A stretch of 64,000 nt of DNA from positions 124,001 through 188,000 of the forward strand of contig CAWAED010000017.1 of the NCBI GenBank assembly GCA_963781105.1, in the 5' to 3' direction. This document shows, one piece after another, positions 53,993 through 63,515 of the stretch (positions are counted from its first letter, which is position 1; every line of letters starts with the position of its first letter). The translations under genes and the position numbers were made by a program. Under the pieces are notes generated by a model. The model was not told the origin of the DNA. It ran no database searches and saw only the letters and a program-made list of their open reading frames with translations. The DNA comes from Palsa-295 sp963781105. GTDB taxonomy: Bacteria > Acidobacteriota > Terriglobia > Acidiferrales > UBA7541.

Positions 53993-55005
53993 CTCGCCTC
54001 CGCCACATCGCCCGAAAGTACCGGCTCGATTCCGCCGCCATCGTCGCGCATCACGCGCAGCACTCCGCTCGGCTCCAGGCCCGCCGTCGTGCCGGTAAAC
54101 ACCTCCGTCGCTGTCGTAATCTGCACGCGCTTCCCCTGGAAATAACTGGAAACCTCGGCGAACCGTCGCAAAATCGGTGCTCCACCCTCCGCGAGAAACT
54201 GATTGTAGTAGCGGTCCAGGTTGCGCAGCAATCGTATCAGCACTTCGAGGCGCGAGTGCACCTTGCCCGTTTCCATCCGCAGCGAAGTCGCAAGCTCCGT
54301 CAATTCCGCTGGCATCTTCGACTGATTCACGTTAATCCCAATGCCGACCACCGCGTAATGCATGCGATCCGGCTCCGCGTGCATCTCCGTCAAAATCCCC
54401 GAAAATTTTCGGCCGCCCACCAGCAAATCATTCGGCCAGCGAATGTCCGGCGCGGCGTCCAACTCCTCCGCCACCGCATCGCGCGCCGCCAATCCCGCCA
54501 CCAAAGTCAGCAGGGGAGCATGTGCCGGCGCAATCCGTGGGCGCAGCAAAACCGTGCAATGTATCCCCGCGGATTTCTCGGACAGCCATTTGCGCCCCGC
54601 GCGCCCGCGCCCCGCCGTCTGCTCTTCAGCCAACACCACGGCCCCGTGCGGCTCGCCCAATTCGCCCAGATTCATCGCCACGGTGTTCGTCGAATCCGTC
54701 TTGAAAAAATGATAAATCCGTCGCGCGAAAGCCGTCCCCGCGAGGCGATGGCTCAAAAGCTGCGGCGCCAAAATGTCCGGCGGCCGCTCGATGTGGTAGC
54801 CCGTCGCGGTGTGGCCCTTGACGCGCACTCCCAACTCACGCAATTTCTGCACCCAGCGCCACACCTGCTGCCGCGAAACCCCGATTTCCTTCGCGATTTG
54901 CGCCCCGCTGATCACAATCGTCGAATTTTCCGCCAGCAAGGTAAGCAGCGCATCAATCCGCCGGTCGGTGCTCCCAGGCAATACAGCCATGCGTCGAGTA
55001 GCCAT
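53989..55005 (-). CDS. birA: Biotin protein ligase / biotin repressor (BirA)
   Basis: 338 residues. A winged-helix N-terminus (GAQIAKEIGVSRQQVWRWVQKLRELGVRV) precedes the ligase domain with GRGRAGRKW, RWPNDLLVGGRKFSGIL and VVGIGINVNQ. It biotinylates AccB (present in this window) and may repress biotin genes through the HTH; no biotin operon lies here. The C-terminal domain is present. Confidence 0.95.
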   Translation of the reverse strand: MATRRMAVLPGSTDRRIDALLTLLAENSTIVISGAQIAKEIGVSRQQVWRWVQKLRELGVRVKGHTATGYHIERPPDILAPQLLSHRLAGTAFARRIYHFFKTDSTNTVAMNLGELGEPHGAVVLAEEQTAGRGRAGRKWLSEKSAGIHCTVLLRPRIAPAHAPLLTLVAGLAARDAVAEELDAAPDIRWPNDLLVGGRKFSGILTEMHAEPDRMHYAVVGIGINVNQSKMPAELTELATSLRMETGKVHSRLEVLIRLLRNLDRYYNQFLAEGGAPILRRFAEVSSYFQGKRVQITTATEVFTGTTAGLEPSGVLRVMRDDGGGIEPVLSGDVAEAS

Positions 55006-55092
55006 GCGAATTGCAAAGCATACGCGACGGGTGCGCCGCCGACAAGCGACGCGTAAGCCTGCTCGATTGCTACAGCGAGCAGGGAAGTTAAA

Positions 55093-55491
55093 CTAGGCTT
55101 GACGAATCGCTTCGAAACTGCCGCTGTTGGCGCGGAACTCCGCGAATCCGTATTCCGCCATCGCCAGCTTTATTTTCTCAGAGACAGGCACACCAATCAC
55201 TTCGAGCCTGCTGTACGGAGGGTCAGAGGAATAGGAGCCATGGTGAAGGTCAATGGTTCCAAGTTCGCCCAAGAAATTCTCTTCGGGCGAATCCGAACAA
55301 ACGCAGAAAGTCGTGACTCCATCAAGATGGCTCTTGCCTGGACGCTCGCGCCAAATGCGTTCAGCCACAGCCTTATTTACTGGCGTATCGACGATCCAAA
55401 CCGGAGATCCCGGCGGCAAAAGAGCCAACTTCTCGCCGAAAGCTGGATCCACTACGACGTACACCTTCTCGCGTTGAGATGGATTGCCCAT
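55093..55491 (-). CDS. Small protein of unknown function
   Basis: 132 residues from ATG 55491 (138 from 55509). VYVVVDPAFGEKLALLPPGSPVWIVDTPVNKAVAERIWRE suggests an alpha/beta domain; no known family recognised and no signal peptide. Lies between birA and valS in the same orientation; ATG 55509 would overlap the valS stop by 8 bases. Confidence 0.65.
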   Translation of the reverse strand: MGNPSQREKVYVVVDPAFGEKLALLPPGSPVWIVDTPVNKAVAERIWRERPGKSHLDGVTTFCVCSDSPEENFLGELGTIDLHHGSYSSDPPYSRLEVIGVPVSEKIKLAMAEYGFAEFRANSGSFEAIRQA

Positions 55492-55501
55492 ACGCTTCAA
55501 T

Positions 55502-58300
55502 CTATTCAAGCTGCTTCAAGCGCTCCAGCAATTTCTGATACTCAATCTCCCGTCCCGCCAGCGTCGCCTTCAAATCTTCCGCAATCTTGGCCGGAGCCTT
55601 GCTCAAAAATGTCTCATCAGCCAGCCGCGCCTTCTTCGACTCGATATCCTTCGCCAGCCGTTCAATTTTCTTCCGCAAACGCGCGATCTCGGCGTCCTTG
55701 TCCACGGCGTCGCCGTAAGCAATACGTAGGTCGTAATTCGCCGTCGAACGGATGGCGGCACCCTCGGGATCGAGACGATGCGATGAGATTCGCAGGCTCG
55801 AGAGATTTGCCAGCCGAAGAATTGGATCGAGATTCTGTTCAACAAGCCGTTGACGAATGTAGGGCGACGTCGCTGAAAAATCCGCCGCAACCTTTTTCTT
55901 CGGATCCACCTTCATTTCCGCACGAATATTCCGCGCCGCCACCACAATCTCCTGAATCAATGCCATGGCGCCAACTGCGTCGTCATCATTCAACTGCTCG
56001 CGCTCGTCAGGAAACCGCTCCAGCGCGATAGACCTTGCCCCCGCCCGCTGCGGCAAACGGTGCCAAAGCTCCTCCGTCAGAAACGGCATCACCGGATGCA
56101 GCAATCGCAAAGCCGCCTCCAGCACCGCAAAAATATTGCGCCAAGCAGCCAGCGCAATCTCGCGGTCGGCCGAAGCAAGCTGCGGCTTCACCCACTCGAT
56201 GTACCAATCGCAAAAATCGCCCCAAAAAAACTGATAAATCGACTGGCAGGCCTCATGAAAACGAAAATCATCCAACGCCTTGCTAGCCTCGCCAGCCACA
56301 GCCGAAAGCCGCGAAAAAATCCAACGATGCGCCAGCTCGCCTTCGCCTTTCACCGCGTAAGGCGCCGCAGCCCGCACGTCCGGCGCGGCCAATTCCTCCA
56401 AAGTAAAGCCCGCCGAAGCCTCCGCCTTCTCCAGATTTACAAATAAAAACCGCGCCGCATTCCAAATCTTATTCGCAAACGCTCGTGCCCCCAGAATCCG
56501 ATCCTCGGCCAGCGCAATGTCTGTCCCCGGCGCGGACATGCTCGCCAGCATGTAACGCAGCGCATCGGTCCCATATTGCTGCGTCAATTGCAAAGGGTCC
56601 ACGCCGGTGCCCTTGGTCTTGGACATCTTCGCGCCTTCCGCCGTGCGCACCAGCGAATGCAAATACAATCGCCGGAAGGGAATTCGCTGCGCTTCCGAAG
56701 CGCCCGGAGCCAGATGCAACCCCATCATGATCATCCGCGCGTCCCAGAAAAATAAAATGTCGTACCCGCTGATCAACAAGCTAGTGGGATAAAAATTCCG
56801 CAAATCTTCCGTGTCATCCGGCCAGCCCAAAGTGGAAAATGGCCACAGCGCCGAGCTGAACCATGTATCCAGCACATCCTTATCCTGCGTCAATTTCGCG
56901 CCGCCGCATTTCGGACACGAAGTCGGCACACCCGCCGCTCGCGCATGGCCATCAACAATCGAAACGCTCGAGTCCGTAGCCGGAACCATCTCCTTGCAAT
57001 CCGCGCAATGCCATATCGGAATGCGATGCCCCCACCAAAGCTGCCGCGAAATGCACCAGTCGCGAATATTTTCCAGCCACTGCAACAAAATCGTCCGCTG
57101 ATTGTCTGGCACGACTTCAATCTCAGCCCCCGGCCCAAATTCGCCAGTCACCGCCTTGCGCGCCTCCTCCGCCAGCGGCTTCATCTTCATGAACCACTGC
57201 GTCGAAATCCGCGGCTCCACAATCGCCTTGCAACGGTCGCAAGTCCCCACGGAATGGGTGTGCTCCGAAATGTGGTCCATCAATCCCATTTCTTCCAAAT
57301 CGGCAATCACCCGCGCCCGCGCCACAAACCGCTCGAGCCCCGCATACTTCCCGGCGGCTTCGTTCATGTGCGCGTCGTCGGTCATCACGTCAATTTCCGC
57401 GAGCCCGTGCCGCTTGCCCACCTCAAAATCGTTCGGATCGTGCGCCGGAGTGATCTTCACCACGCCCGTGCCGAATTCGCGGTCCACATACGCATCCGCG
57501 ATAATCGGAATCTCGCGATTCATCAGCGGCAGCAGCACTTTCTTGCCCACCAGATGCCGGTAGCGCTCGTCCTCCGAATGCACAGCCACCGCCGTATCGC
57601 CCAGCATGGTCTCCGGACGCGTCGTCGCCACCACCAGATATTCCTGCGGCGATCCCGCCACCGGATAACGTATGAACCACAAATTTCCGGTGCGCTCGTT
57701 GTGCACCACTTCCAGATCGCTGATCGCCGTCTGGCAGCGCGGGCACCAGTTGACCATGTAGCGCCCGCGATAGATCAATCCCTCGCGATACAGCCGCAAA
57801 AAAGCTTCCAGCACCGCGCGATAGAGCCCCGGCTCCAGCGTGAACCGCTCGCGCGTCCAATCGCACGAAGCGCCCAGTCGGATCATCTGCTGCTTGATCA
57901 CCCCGCCGCTCTCGGCCTTCCATTTCCACACGCGCCGCTCGAATTCCTCGCGGCCCAATTCCTTCCGTTGGATGCCTTCCTTCGCCAGCATGCGCTCCAC
58001 CACGAATTGCGTCGCAATCCCGGCGTGATCCATTCCCGGCAGCCACAAAGTCCGCTCCCCGCGCATGCGGTGCCAGCGCACCAGCATGTCAATCTGCGTG
58101 TGCTCCAGCATGTGCCCGATGTGGATGGATCCAGTGACGTTTGGCGGCGGCAAAGCGATCGAAAAACGCGGCTGCTGATCGCCAGGCAAGATCGGGTCGC
58201 CGGAATTCTCCGCGCGAAACAATTTCTCGTCGTACCAGGCCTTCGCCCAGCGCTCCTCGATCTCCTGCGGCTCATAAGCCTTCGGTATTTCTCGCGGCAT
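55502..58300 (-). CDS. valS: Valine-tRNA ligase
   Basis: 932 residues from ATG 58300 (MPREIPKAYE). Class I synthetase with HIGH at 60-63 (PPPNVTGSIHIGHML), the editing domain, WCPRCQTAISDLEV, the signature KMSKT (a Thr variant of KMSKS) and a C-terminal coiled coil (EIARLRKKIERLAKDIESKKARL). A longer frame starting 21 residues earlier crosses a palindromic repeat and is not conserved. GGGGAG precedes the ATG closely. Confidence 0.96.
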   Translation of the reverse strand: MPREIPKAYEPQEIEERWAKAWYDEKLFRAENSGDPILPGDQQPRFSIALPPPNVTGSIHIGHMLEHTQIDMLVRWHRMRGERTLWLPGMDHAGIATQFVVERMLAKEGIQRKELGREEFERRVWKWKAESGGVIKQQMIRLGASCDWTRERFTLEPGLYRAVLEAFLRLYREGLIYRGRYMVNWCPRCQTAISDLEVVHNERTGNLWFIRYPVAGSPQEYLVVATTRPETMLGDTAVAVHSEDERYRHLVGKKVLLPLMNREIPIIADAYVDREFGTGVVKITPAHDPNDFEVGKRHGLAEIDVMTDDAHMNEAAGKYAGLERFVARARVIADLEEMGLMDHISEHTHSVGTCDRCKAIVEPRISTQWFMKMKPLAEEARKAVTGEFGPGAEIEVVPDNQRTILLQWLENIRDWCISRQLWWGHRIPIWHCADCKEMVPATDSSVSIVDGHARAAGVPTSCPKCGGAKLTQDKDVLDTWFSSALWPFSTLGWPDDTEDLRNFYPTSLLISGYDILFFWDARMIMMGLHLAPGASEAQRIPFRRLYLHSLVRTAEGAKMSKTKGTGVDPLQLTQQYGTDALRYMLASMSAPGTDIALAEDRILGARAFANKIWNAARFLFVNLEKAEASAGFTLEELAAPDVRAAAPYAVKGEGELAHRWIFSRLSAVAGEASKALDDFRFHEACQSIYQFFWGDFCDWYIEWVKPQLASADREIALAAWRNIFAVLEAALRLLHPVMPFLTEELWHRLPQRAGARSIALERFPDEREQLNDDDAVGAMALIQEIVVAARNIRAEMKVDPKKKVAADFSATSPYIRQRLVEQNLDPILRLANLSSLRISSHRLDPEGAAIRSTANYDLRIAYGDAVDKDAEIARLRKKIERLAKDIESKKARLADETFLSKAPAKIAEDLKATLAGREIEYQKLLERLKQLE

Positions 58301-58321
58301 CAGCTCCCCGATTGGGAATTT

Positions 58322-58350
58322 GATTTTGTAGCGGCGGCCTTCAGGCCGCC
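58322..58350 (+). repeat. Palindromic repeat, TTCA-centre family
   Basis: GATTTTGTAGC then a 7-bp stem GGCGGCC/GGCCGCC (58333-58350) around TTCA. The flank at 58316-58336 is identical to 35571-35591, but the inner stem differs by compensated bases. It lies upstream of valS. Confidence 0.75.
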
Positions 58351-58546
58351 ATTTGCGCCCCACGCGAGGCGAGGGATCGCTATCCCTTGTCAGACAATGC
58401 GGCGCACGGACGAAAGGGAATCAACCAATATAAAGGGCGCGTAAGCGGCGCGTCAATTGAATGAAGACCGGGCAATTGCTAAGTCAGGCTGCGCCCTTAG
58501 CACTCCTAAGCTGTGTGATAATGGCGCGAAAACTTTAGGAGCCCTG

Positions 58547-59179
58547 ATGCACATGGTGCGCCGGTACTGGATCACATGTGTGTCAGTTTTTCCGCTCGTC
58601 TTCGGCGCTTGCAGCCATGCGCCCGAATCGAGCGTCGCGAACGCCTCCGAGGTTGACGTTCCCGACGCTGGATCGGTAAGTTTTGACCTCGCGCCGGTAG
58701 CAGGTGTGACGGATTCTTCGCAGTGGATTGCTTCCTATAGGTCGCAAGGAAGAATCGCTAGATTTCGAATTGAATTGGGTCAGCAGAAGCCGTTTGAGCA
58801 GCAAGAATCCCCAATGCCGCCTGTGACCACCGGAGTAGGTCAGTTTGTTGCAGAGCAGGATTCAGATCCGAGCGCTCTGCTGATCGATCTGCAAAAGGCG
58901 CTCGAGGCAAAGGAATTCCCGAAGCGCGTCGAGAAAGTGAAGGCCCTGCCGTTCAAATACCTCAATTTCGGAGCGAACCTATCGCACGCCCCAACTGGTG
59001 GAGGTATGTTCGCAGATCCTCCGGGCAACTGGACCTCAATGAAAATTTTCTTGGGAACGAAACAACAAGAGGCAGATTTATTTCTGAATATCAATCCAGT
59101 GACCAGGAAGGGTGAATTCGCGATCAAAGATCCGGAGTACGGCGACCGGGTCCTTGCGCAGCTCGCAAAAATACTCTGA
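58547..59179 (+). CDS. Lipoprotein of unknown function
   Basis: 210 residues from ATG 58547, with TTTAGGAG five bases upstream. The N-terminus MHMVRRYWITCVSVFPLVFGAC carries a lipobox (FGAC), so the protein is lipidated. The mature part contains KALEAKEFPKRVEKVKALPFKYLNFGANLSH and LFLNINPVTRKGEFAIKDPEYG; no family recognised. An earlier ATG (58457) gives non-conserved residues. Confidence 0.75.
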   Translation: MHMVRRYWITCVSVFPLVFGACSHAPESSVANASEVDVPDAGSVSFDLAPVAGVTDSSQWIASYRSQGRIARFRIELGQQKPFEQQESPMPPVTTGVGQFVAEQDSDPSALLIDLQKALEAKEFPKRVEKVKALPFKYLNFGANLSHAPTGGGMFADPPGNWTSMKIFLGTKQQEADLFLNINPVTRKGEFAIKDPEYGDRVLAQLAKIL

Positions 59180-59184
59180 GGAGG

Positions 59185-61647
59185 TTACTTTTCTTTCTTG
59201 TGCAGTTCGTTCTGAATCAAATTCTCAACCAGCGGTTTGACGCCCTGCGTTAGAAGCTCGTGCAGCTGCGGCTGCAACTTCTCGAGAACCCTCCGCACCA
59301 CTTCATCCACGGTGTCCGAACTCGCGGTGCGCGCACCTGGCTCGGAAGAATCCCCCGGAGCAGACGGTGGTGGCGGCATCAGGAACGGAATGTCCGAAAG
59401 CGCCTCGCGGTTGGGCGGCGGCAAAGTCGGAATCCTCTCGAAGTATTCCTTCAAAGCGGGCGGCGGCGCGGAATCAGCGAATAGGGAACTCGCGTCTCCG
59501 GCAACTACCGGTTCGTCATTCACAGCCGCTTCGTGACTCCAGTAATCGTCAGCAGGCGCCGGCAAAAAGGGCTGCGGCGTCGGCGCGCTCTGTGCATGAA
59601 TTTCTTCCTCGCGAAGAGTAGGCAGCGACTCCGCCGCAACCGGCGCCGCGAAATAATCCGCGGGCTCGTGGTGTTCTGCGTGCGCCAGCCAAGGTTCGGA
59701 AGGCTTGTGCTCGGCCACTGAGTCGCCGTTGCGTCCCGCATCGGCAGGTGCGGCAGCCATGATTTCGGGCGCAAAATCCGCGGCAGCGGTCGTAACCGGC
59801 TCCGGCTCAGCCGGCAATGATTCCTCAAAACGCGCGGCCTCCGCGACCGGCTGTTCGACAGGCGCTTCTTCGTGCACCGACGGAATCGCAGCCGCTGGCA
59901 TGAACGCCGTCTCAGTAGTTGCCACGAACTCGGCCGCCGGCTCTTCTTCGCCGCGCTCGTTTCCGCCGTTGTCCATCACGGCTTCATGAATGTCGCTATG
60001 CGCATCATCGGAAAAATGATACGACGAACCACCCAATCCGGATTCGCCGAACCTGCTCTCGCCAAGTTTGCGCGGCTCGTCTTCGGTCTCCACTTCAGCG
60101 CTGGTGTATGACGTTGCCACCACTTCCTCGGCCTGAATCGGCGCGGATTCGGATTCCGACACGACCGCCGCAGCCTCCGGCTGTGCCTCGGCATGAACTT
60201 CAGGCGCGTACTCAACACGCGCAGCAATCTCAATTGGCGGTTCAGGCTCGGCAGCAGGTGCCGGAGCTTCCGCGCGCGGCGCCTCGACATGCTTTTCAGC
60301 AGGCGGTTCCGCGATCTTGTTCATCCAATGGTCGCCCGCTTCTTCTGCATGCGAAGGCGACATCATGTCCATCCAGCCGCGCATCCGCGATACAAAACTC
60401 GGACGCGACGTTGGCTCCGCCGTTTCCTCGTGCTGCGCCACAGGTTCGGGAGCCTTCGCTTGAGTCTCCGGCTCCGCAAAGAAAGTCTCAGCGGTGGGTG
60501 CTGCCGACGGTGCACTCTCGGCTTCAGCCACCTGAGCCTTCGAAAACTTCGCTGCAGCAGCAGGCTCTTCATGCGCAACGAAAGACGCAGGCGCTTCTAC
60601 CTTCGCTTCGACTACGGCGGGCGGCTCAATTGCTCTCGTTTCCGCAGCCTCGTCGACAACAGGCGCGTAAGCAGCAGGAGCAGCGGGCACAACCGGTGCG
60701 CTAGCGCTTTGCTTTGCTGCCTCGTTCGAGGTAGGTCCTGTTAGGGCGTCATCCTTGGACGTATCTTCCACGCGCACGCGCTTAGGCGGCACATCCTTCT
60801 CGGAAGGGAAGGTAATCGGCTCGAAATTTCGCCCATACGAATAAACCGGATCAGCCGCCACGTTTTCTGGCACTTCAAAATCCGCCGCGTTGCGCCGCCA
60901 ATCGCTTGCCGTCGCCGCGCTGTCGGTTTCGTCGGTCTCATCTTCGTCATCATCTGGGACAACCGATTGCGTCTTGGGTCCGGACGCCACCTTCGGAGCT
61001 TTCTCGTTCTTCGCAGGCGCTTTCGGCGCTGCGGCTTCCTTGGTCTTTTTCTTCGCGCGCGGCTCGTCCTCTTCTTCCTCTTCCTCGTCCAAATCCATCG
61101 CCCGCACACCCTTGCCAAACCCGTAAATCACCGCCGCTTCCTCCGGCGTCGGTTCGGGGAAGTTAGGCAGCGGCTTCGGCTCTGCCATCGCCGGGTTTTC
61201 GAGGGCAGCGGCAGGCAGCGTAGTCTCCACCACCGCCACCACTTCCTTCGCCTTCGCCAGTTCAGCCGCCACGCGCGGGTTCTTCTCCAGCGCGGACATC
61301 ACCATCGCAATCAGCGGATCTGGTGGCACAAACGGCTTCTTCAACACGCCATCGGCGCCCACCCGCCGCGCTTCCTTCTCGTCCAGCGGATCGAAGGCGC
61401 CTACCAGCAAAATCACCGGGACATGCGCAAATCTCGTGTCCTTTTTAACGAACTCGCAAACCTCATACCCGTTGCGCACCGGCATGAAGACGTCCGCCAG
61501 CACCAAGTCGGGATTCGCGTCCGGCATCCGCCGCACCGCAGCCTCGCCATTGCCTACGGCAATGACCTCCACGCCGCGTTCCTGGAAAGCCAGCGTCACC
61601 ATTTTTTGGATGTTGGTATTGTCGTCCGCGACCAGAATTCTGGGCAC
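59185..61647 (-). CDS. Response regulator with long acidic disordered linker and PopZ-like C-terminal helix
   Basis: 820 residues. N-terminal receiver domain (1-125): acidic pocket D8/D9, phosphorylation site D52, Lys103/104; the conserved switch Thr is Val82 in ILLVGAFDP. Residues about 125-770 are Ala/Glu/Pro-rich and probably disordered, with acidic blocks (DEEEEEEDEP) and a small basic patch. Residues 776-820 form one amphipathic segment, DEVVRRVLEKLQPQLHELL then VKPLVENLIQNEL, whose pattern resembles the C-terminal oligomerisation helices of PopZ. GTG start with AGGGGA six bases before. Inferred role: a phosphorylation-controlled scaffold or polar organiser; unproven. Confidence 0.8.
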   Translation of the reverse strand: MPRILVADDNTNIQKMVTLAFQERGVEVIAVGNGEAAVRRMPDANPDLVLADVFMPVRNGYEVCEFVKKDTRFAHVPVILLVGAFDPLDEKEARRVGADGVLKKPFVPPDPLIAMVMSALEKNPRVAAELAKAKEVVAVVETTLPAAALENPAMAEPKPLPNFPEPTPEEAAVIYGFGKGVRAMDLDEEEEEEDEPRAKKKTKEAAAPKAPAKNEKAPKVASGPKTQSVVPDDDEDETDETDSAATASDWRRNAADFEVPENVAADPVYSYGRNFEPITFPSEKDVPPKRVRVEDTSKDDALTGPTSNEAAKQSASAPVVPAAPAAYAPVVDEAAETRAIEPPAVVEAKVEAPASFVAHEEPAAAAKFSKAQVAEAESAPSAAPTAETFFAEPETQAKAPEPVAQHEETAEPTSRPSFVSRMRGWMDMMSPSHAEEAGDHWMNKIAEPPAEKHVEAPRAEAPAPAAEPEPPIEIAARVEYAPEVHAEAQPEAAAVVSESESAPIQAEEVVATSYTSAEVETEDEPRKLGESRFGESGLGGSSYHFSDDAHSDIHEAVMDNGGNERGEEEPAAEFVATTETAFMPAAAIPSVHEEAPVEQPVAEAARFEESLPAEPEPVTTAAADFAPEIMAAAPADAGRNGDSVAEHKPSEPWLAHAEHHEPADYFAAPVAAESLPTLREEEIHAQSAPTPQPFLPAPADDYWSHEAAVNDEPVVAGDASSLFADSAPPPALKEYFERIPTLPPPNREALSDIPFLMPPPPSAPGDSSEPGARTASSDTVDEVVRRVLEKLQPQLHELLTQGVKPLVENLIQNELHKKEK

Positions 61648-61793
61648 TGTATTCCCCTGGCGGCGCGCCCAAGCTCAGACACGCCCACCCCTTGGATACA
61701 GCTATTGCAGCACCCTGGGCGAACGAGGTCAACAAACTCGAAGTACAGGAGTGCTAGAGTTGTTAGCAGGCAGTTAACAGGCTGGACACCGCG

Positions 61794-63494
61794 TCAATTC
61801 CAGGGAATCAGCTTCTTCAAGCCCTTCTTTTTCTTGCTCGTGGATTCCTGGCTAGAGTCGTTCGGAGCCGCCTGGGCAGGCTGTTCCGCCTTCTGCGTGG
61901 TTCCGCTCGGCGTGGCGCTCGCGCTGCCCGCAGTTCCGTTCGCGCTGCTCGAACTGGACGAACTCGAAGACGAATCCCCGGAGCTCGCTGGAGGTCCCGC
62001 AGGCGCCACGGCCGGCGTATCTCCGCCCGTCGCAGGCTGCGGCGTCGCAACCGACGCGTTGGGGTCCGCCGCTGCAGGGGCTGTAGCCGGAGGAGCATCC
62101 GTTTTTGGCGCAGGGCTTTCTTCTCCCGGCGTAATAATCTGCACGCCAACGCCCGTCTGCGCTTCGCCCGAGCCGGTCGGCACGGTCGTCGCATCCACCG
62201 GCGTCTCCACGTCGCTTGAGCTTCCCGAGCCGTTCGCGCTCGATCCGCCGCTGGCCGAACCGCCCGTCACCGTGAACGAAGGCCCCTGCGCTCCCGGTCG
62301 CAAAATATCCGTGGCCGAAATCACGTCGGTCGGCGGATTCATTTGCGGAGTTCCGGTGTGCGCCGCATCGGACACATCGGGGCTGCCCTTCAGCATTCCC
62401 AGCGGCAGCTTCACTACAACGCTCTGGTGATGCTGCCTCTCATACAGCTGCTGCTTCTGCATCCGTATTACGGCATCCGGATCGGCTGAGGGAACCGGTT
62501 TGCCCATCGCCGTCAAGCGCGCCTTTGCATCCGGCGCCAATTTTGAAAGCGGATAATCTCGCACAATCTTCTCGTAACACTTCGCGGACAAATCACCCCA
62601 GTGATTCTTATCGTCCTCGTTCTTGGAAACCTGCTTGGCGCGCGAATAAATGTCGCCCAGCATCCACAAGGCATCGTCATTCTGGCTGTAAAGCGGGTAA
62701 CGGTCGGTTAGTTCTACCAGTCGCGCGGCCGAAGCGCGATAATCGAATTTTCGGTAGTAAAAATATGCAACCTTGTAATCTCCGTCCGCCAGCACTTCCT
62801 GCACGTCGCGCAAATATTGCTCGGCCTTCGGCGCAAGCGGGCTCTGCGGATATTTCAGCAGGAACGCTTGAAACGAATCTTCCGCTGCTTCCGCCTGAGT
62901 CTTGTCGCGGTCGGCTTTCTCCATCATCTTGTAGTGCGCCAATCCGACCTGCATCTGCGCATACGCGGCTTCGTCCAAGAACGGGAAAAACGTCTGAAAA
63001 TCGTTGTATTCCTGGATGGACTGAGTGAGGCTCGCCGTACCCCCTTCTTTATAGTACGAATCCGCCACTGCGAGTTTCGCTTTCGCCAGGTACTCGCTGT
63101 CGGGATACGTGTTAATCAGCGTCTGCAGTGCCAAGCGTCCTTCTGTGTAGCGCCCACCCTTCAAGTCTCGCTGCGCGCGATCATAGAGAATCTTGTCCGG
63201 CTCAGCGGCGGCGTCTACCGACGGGGTCGCCGCAGCCGCAGCGTGGTGCTTCTTGCTTTTTTTCTTGTCGTTGGTAGCGGCGTCCGCCTTGCCTTCCTTT
63301 TTCGCTTCGTTGTCCGCCGCGGTCTTCGTCGGAGGCGGCGCGTTCTCGCCGCTCCCGCCCGTCTGCGGGGTCGGCACTTGCGCGCTTGCGCGCGGACTCA
63401 ACACGAGAAGAACAGAAAAAATCGCCAGGGTAGGGAACAGAACGCGAAGGATTGCCAAAGGCTTTACTGGGTTTCCTGCCATTTCGTTATTCAA
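61794..63494 (-). CDS. BamD/YfiO-like exported TPR protein with disordered tail
   Basis: 566 residues. Signal peptide (to about 39, SPRASA-Q), a low-complexity stretch (40-95), then BamD-like TPRs (about 100-340: RDLKGGRYTEGRLALQTLINTYPDSEYLAKAKLAVADSYY), and a Ser/Ala/Pro/Thr-rich tail of about 190 residues ending KKKKGLKKLIPWN. BamD is normally a lipoprotein in outer-membrane protein assembly; here no lipobox Cys is seen, so membrane attachment would need another route. Separated from the response regulator by about 150 bases, same strand. Confidence 0.82.
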   Translation of the reverse strand: MNNEMAGNPVKPLAILRVLFPTLAIFSVLLVLSPRASAQVPTPQTGGSGENAPPPTKTAADNEAKKEGKADAATNDKKKSKKHHAAAAATPSVDAAAEPDKILYDRAQRDLKGGRYTEGRLALQTLINTYPDSEYLAKAKLAVADSYYKEGGTASLTQSIQEYNDFQTFFPFLDEAAYAQMQVGLAHYKMMEKADRDKTQAEAAEDSFQAFLLKYPQSPLAPKAEQYLRDVQEVLADGDYKVAYFYYRKFDYRASAARLVELTDRYPLYSQNDDALWMLGDIYSRAKQVSKNEDDKNHWGDLSAKCYEKIVRDYPLSKLAPDAKARLTAMGKPVPSADPDAVIRMQKQQLYERQHHQSVVVKLPLGMLKGSPDVSDAAHTGTPQMNPPTDVISATDILRPGAQGPSFTVTGGSASGGSSANGSGSSSDVETPVDATTVPTGSGEAQTGVGVQIITPGEESPAPKTDAPPATAPAAADPNASVATPQPATGGDTPAVAPAGPPASSGDSSSSSSSSSSANGTAGSASATPSGTTQKAEQPAQAAPNDSSQESTSKKKKGLKKLIPWN

Positions 63495-63515
63495 GTCGAA
63501 CCTCTCCTGAGTGGT

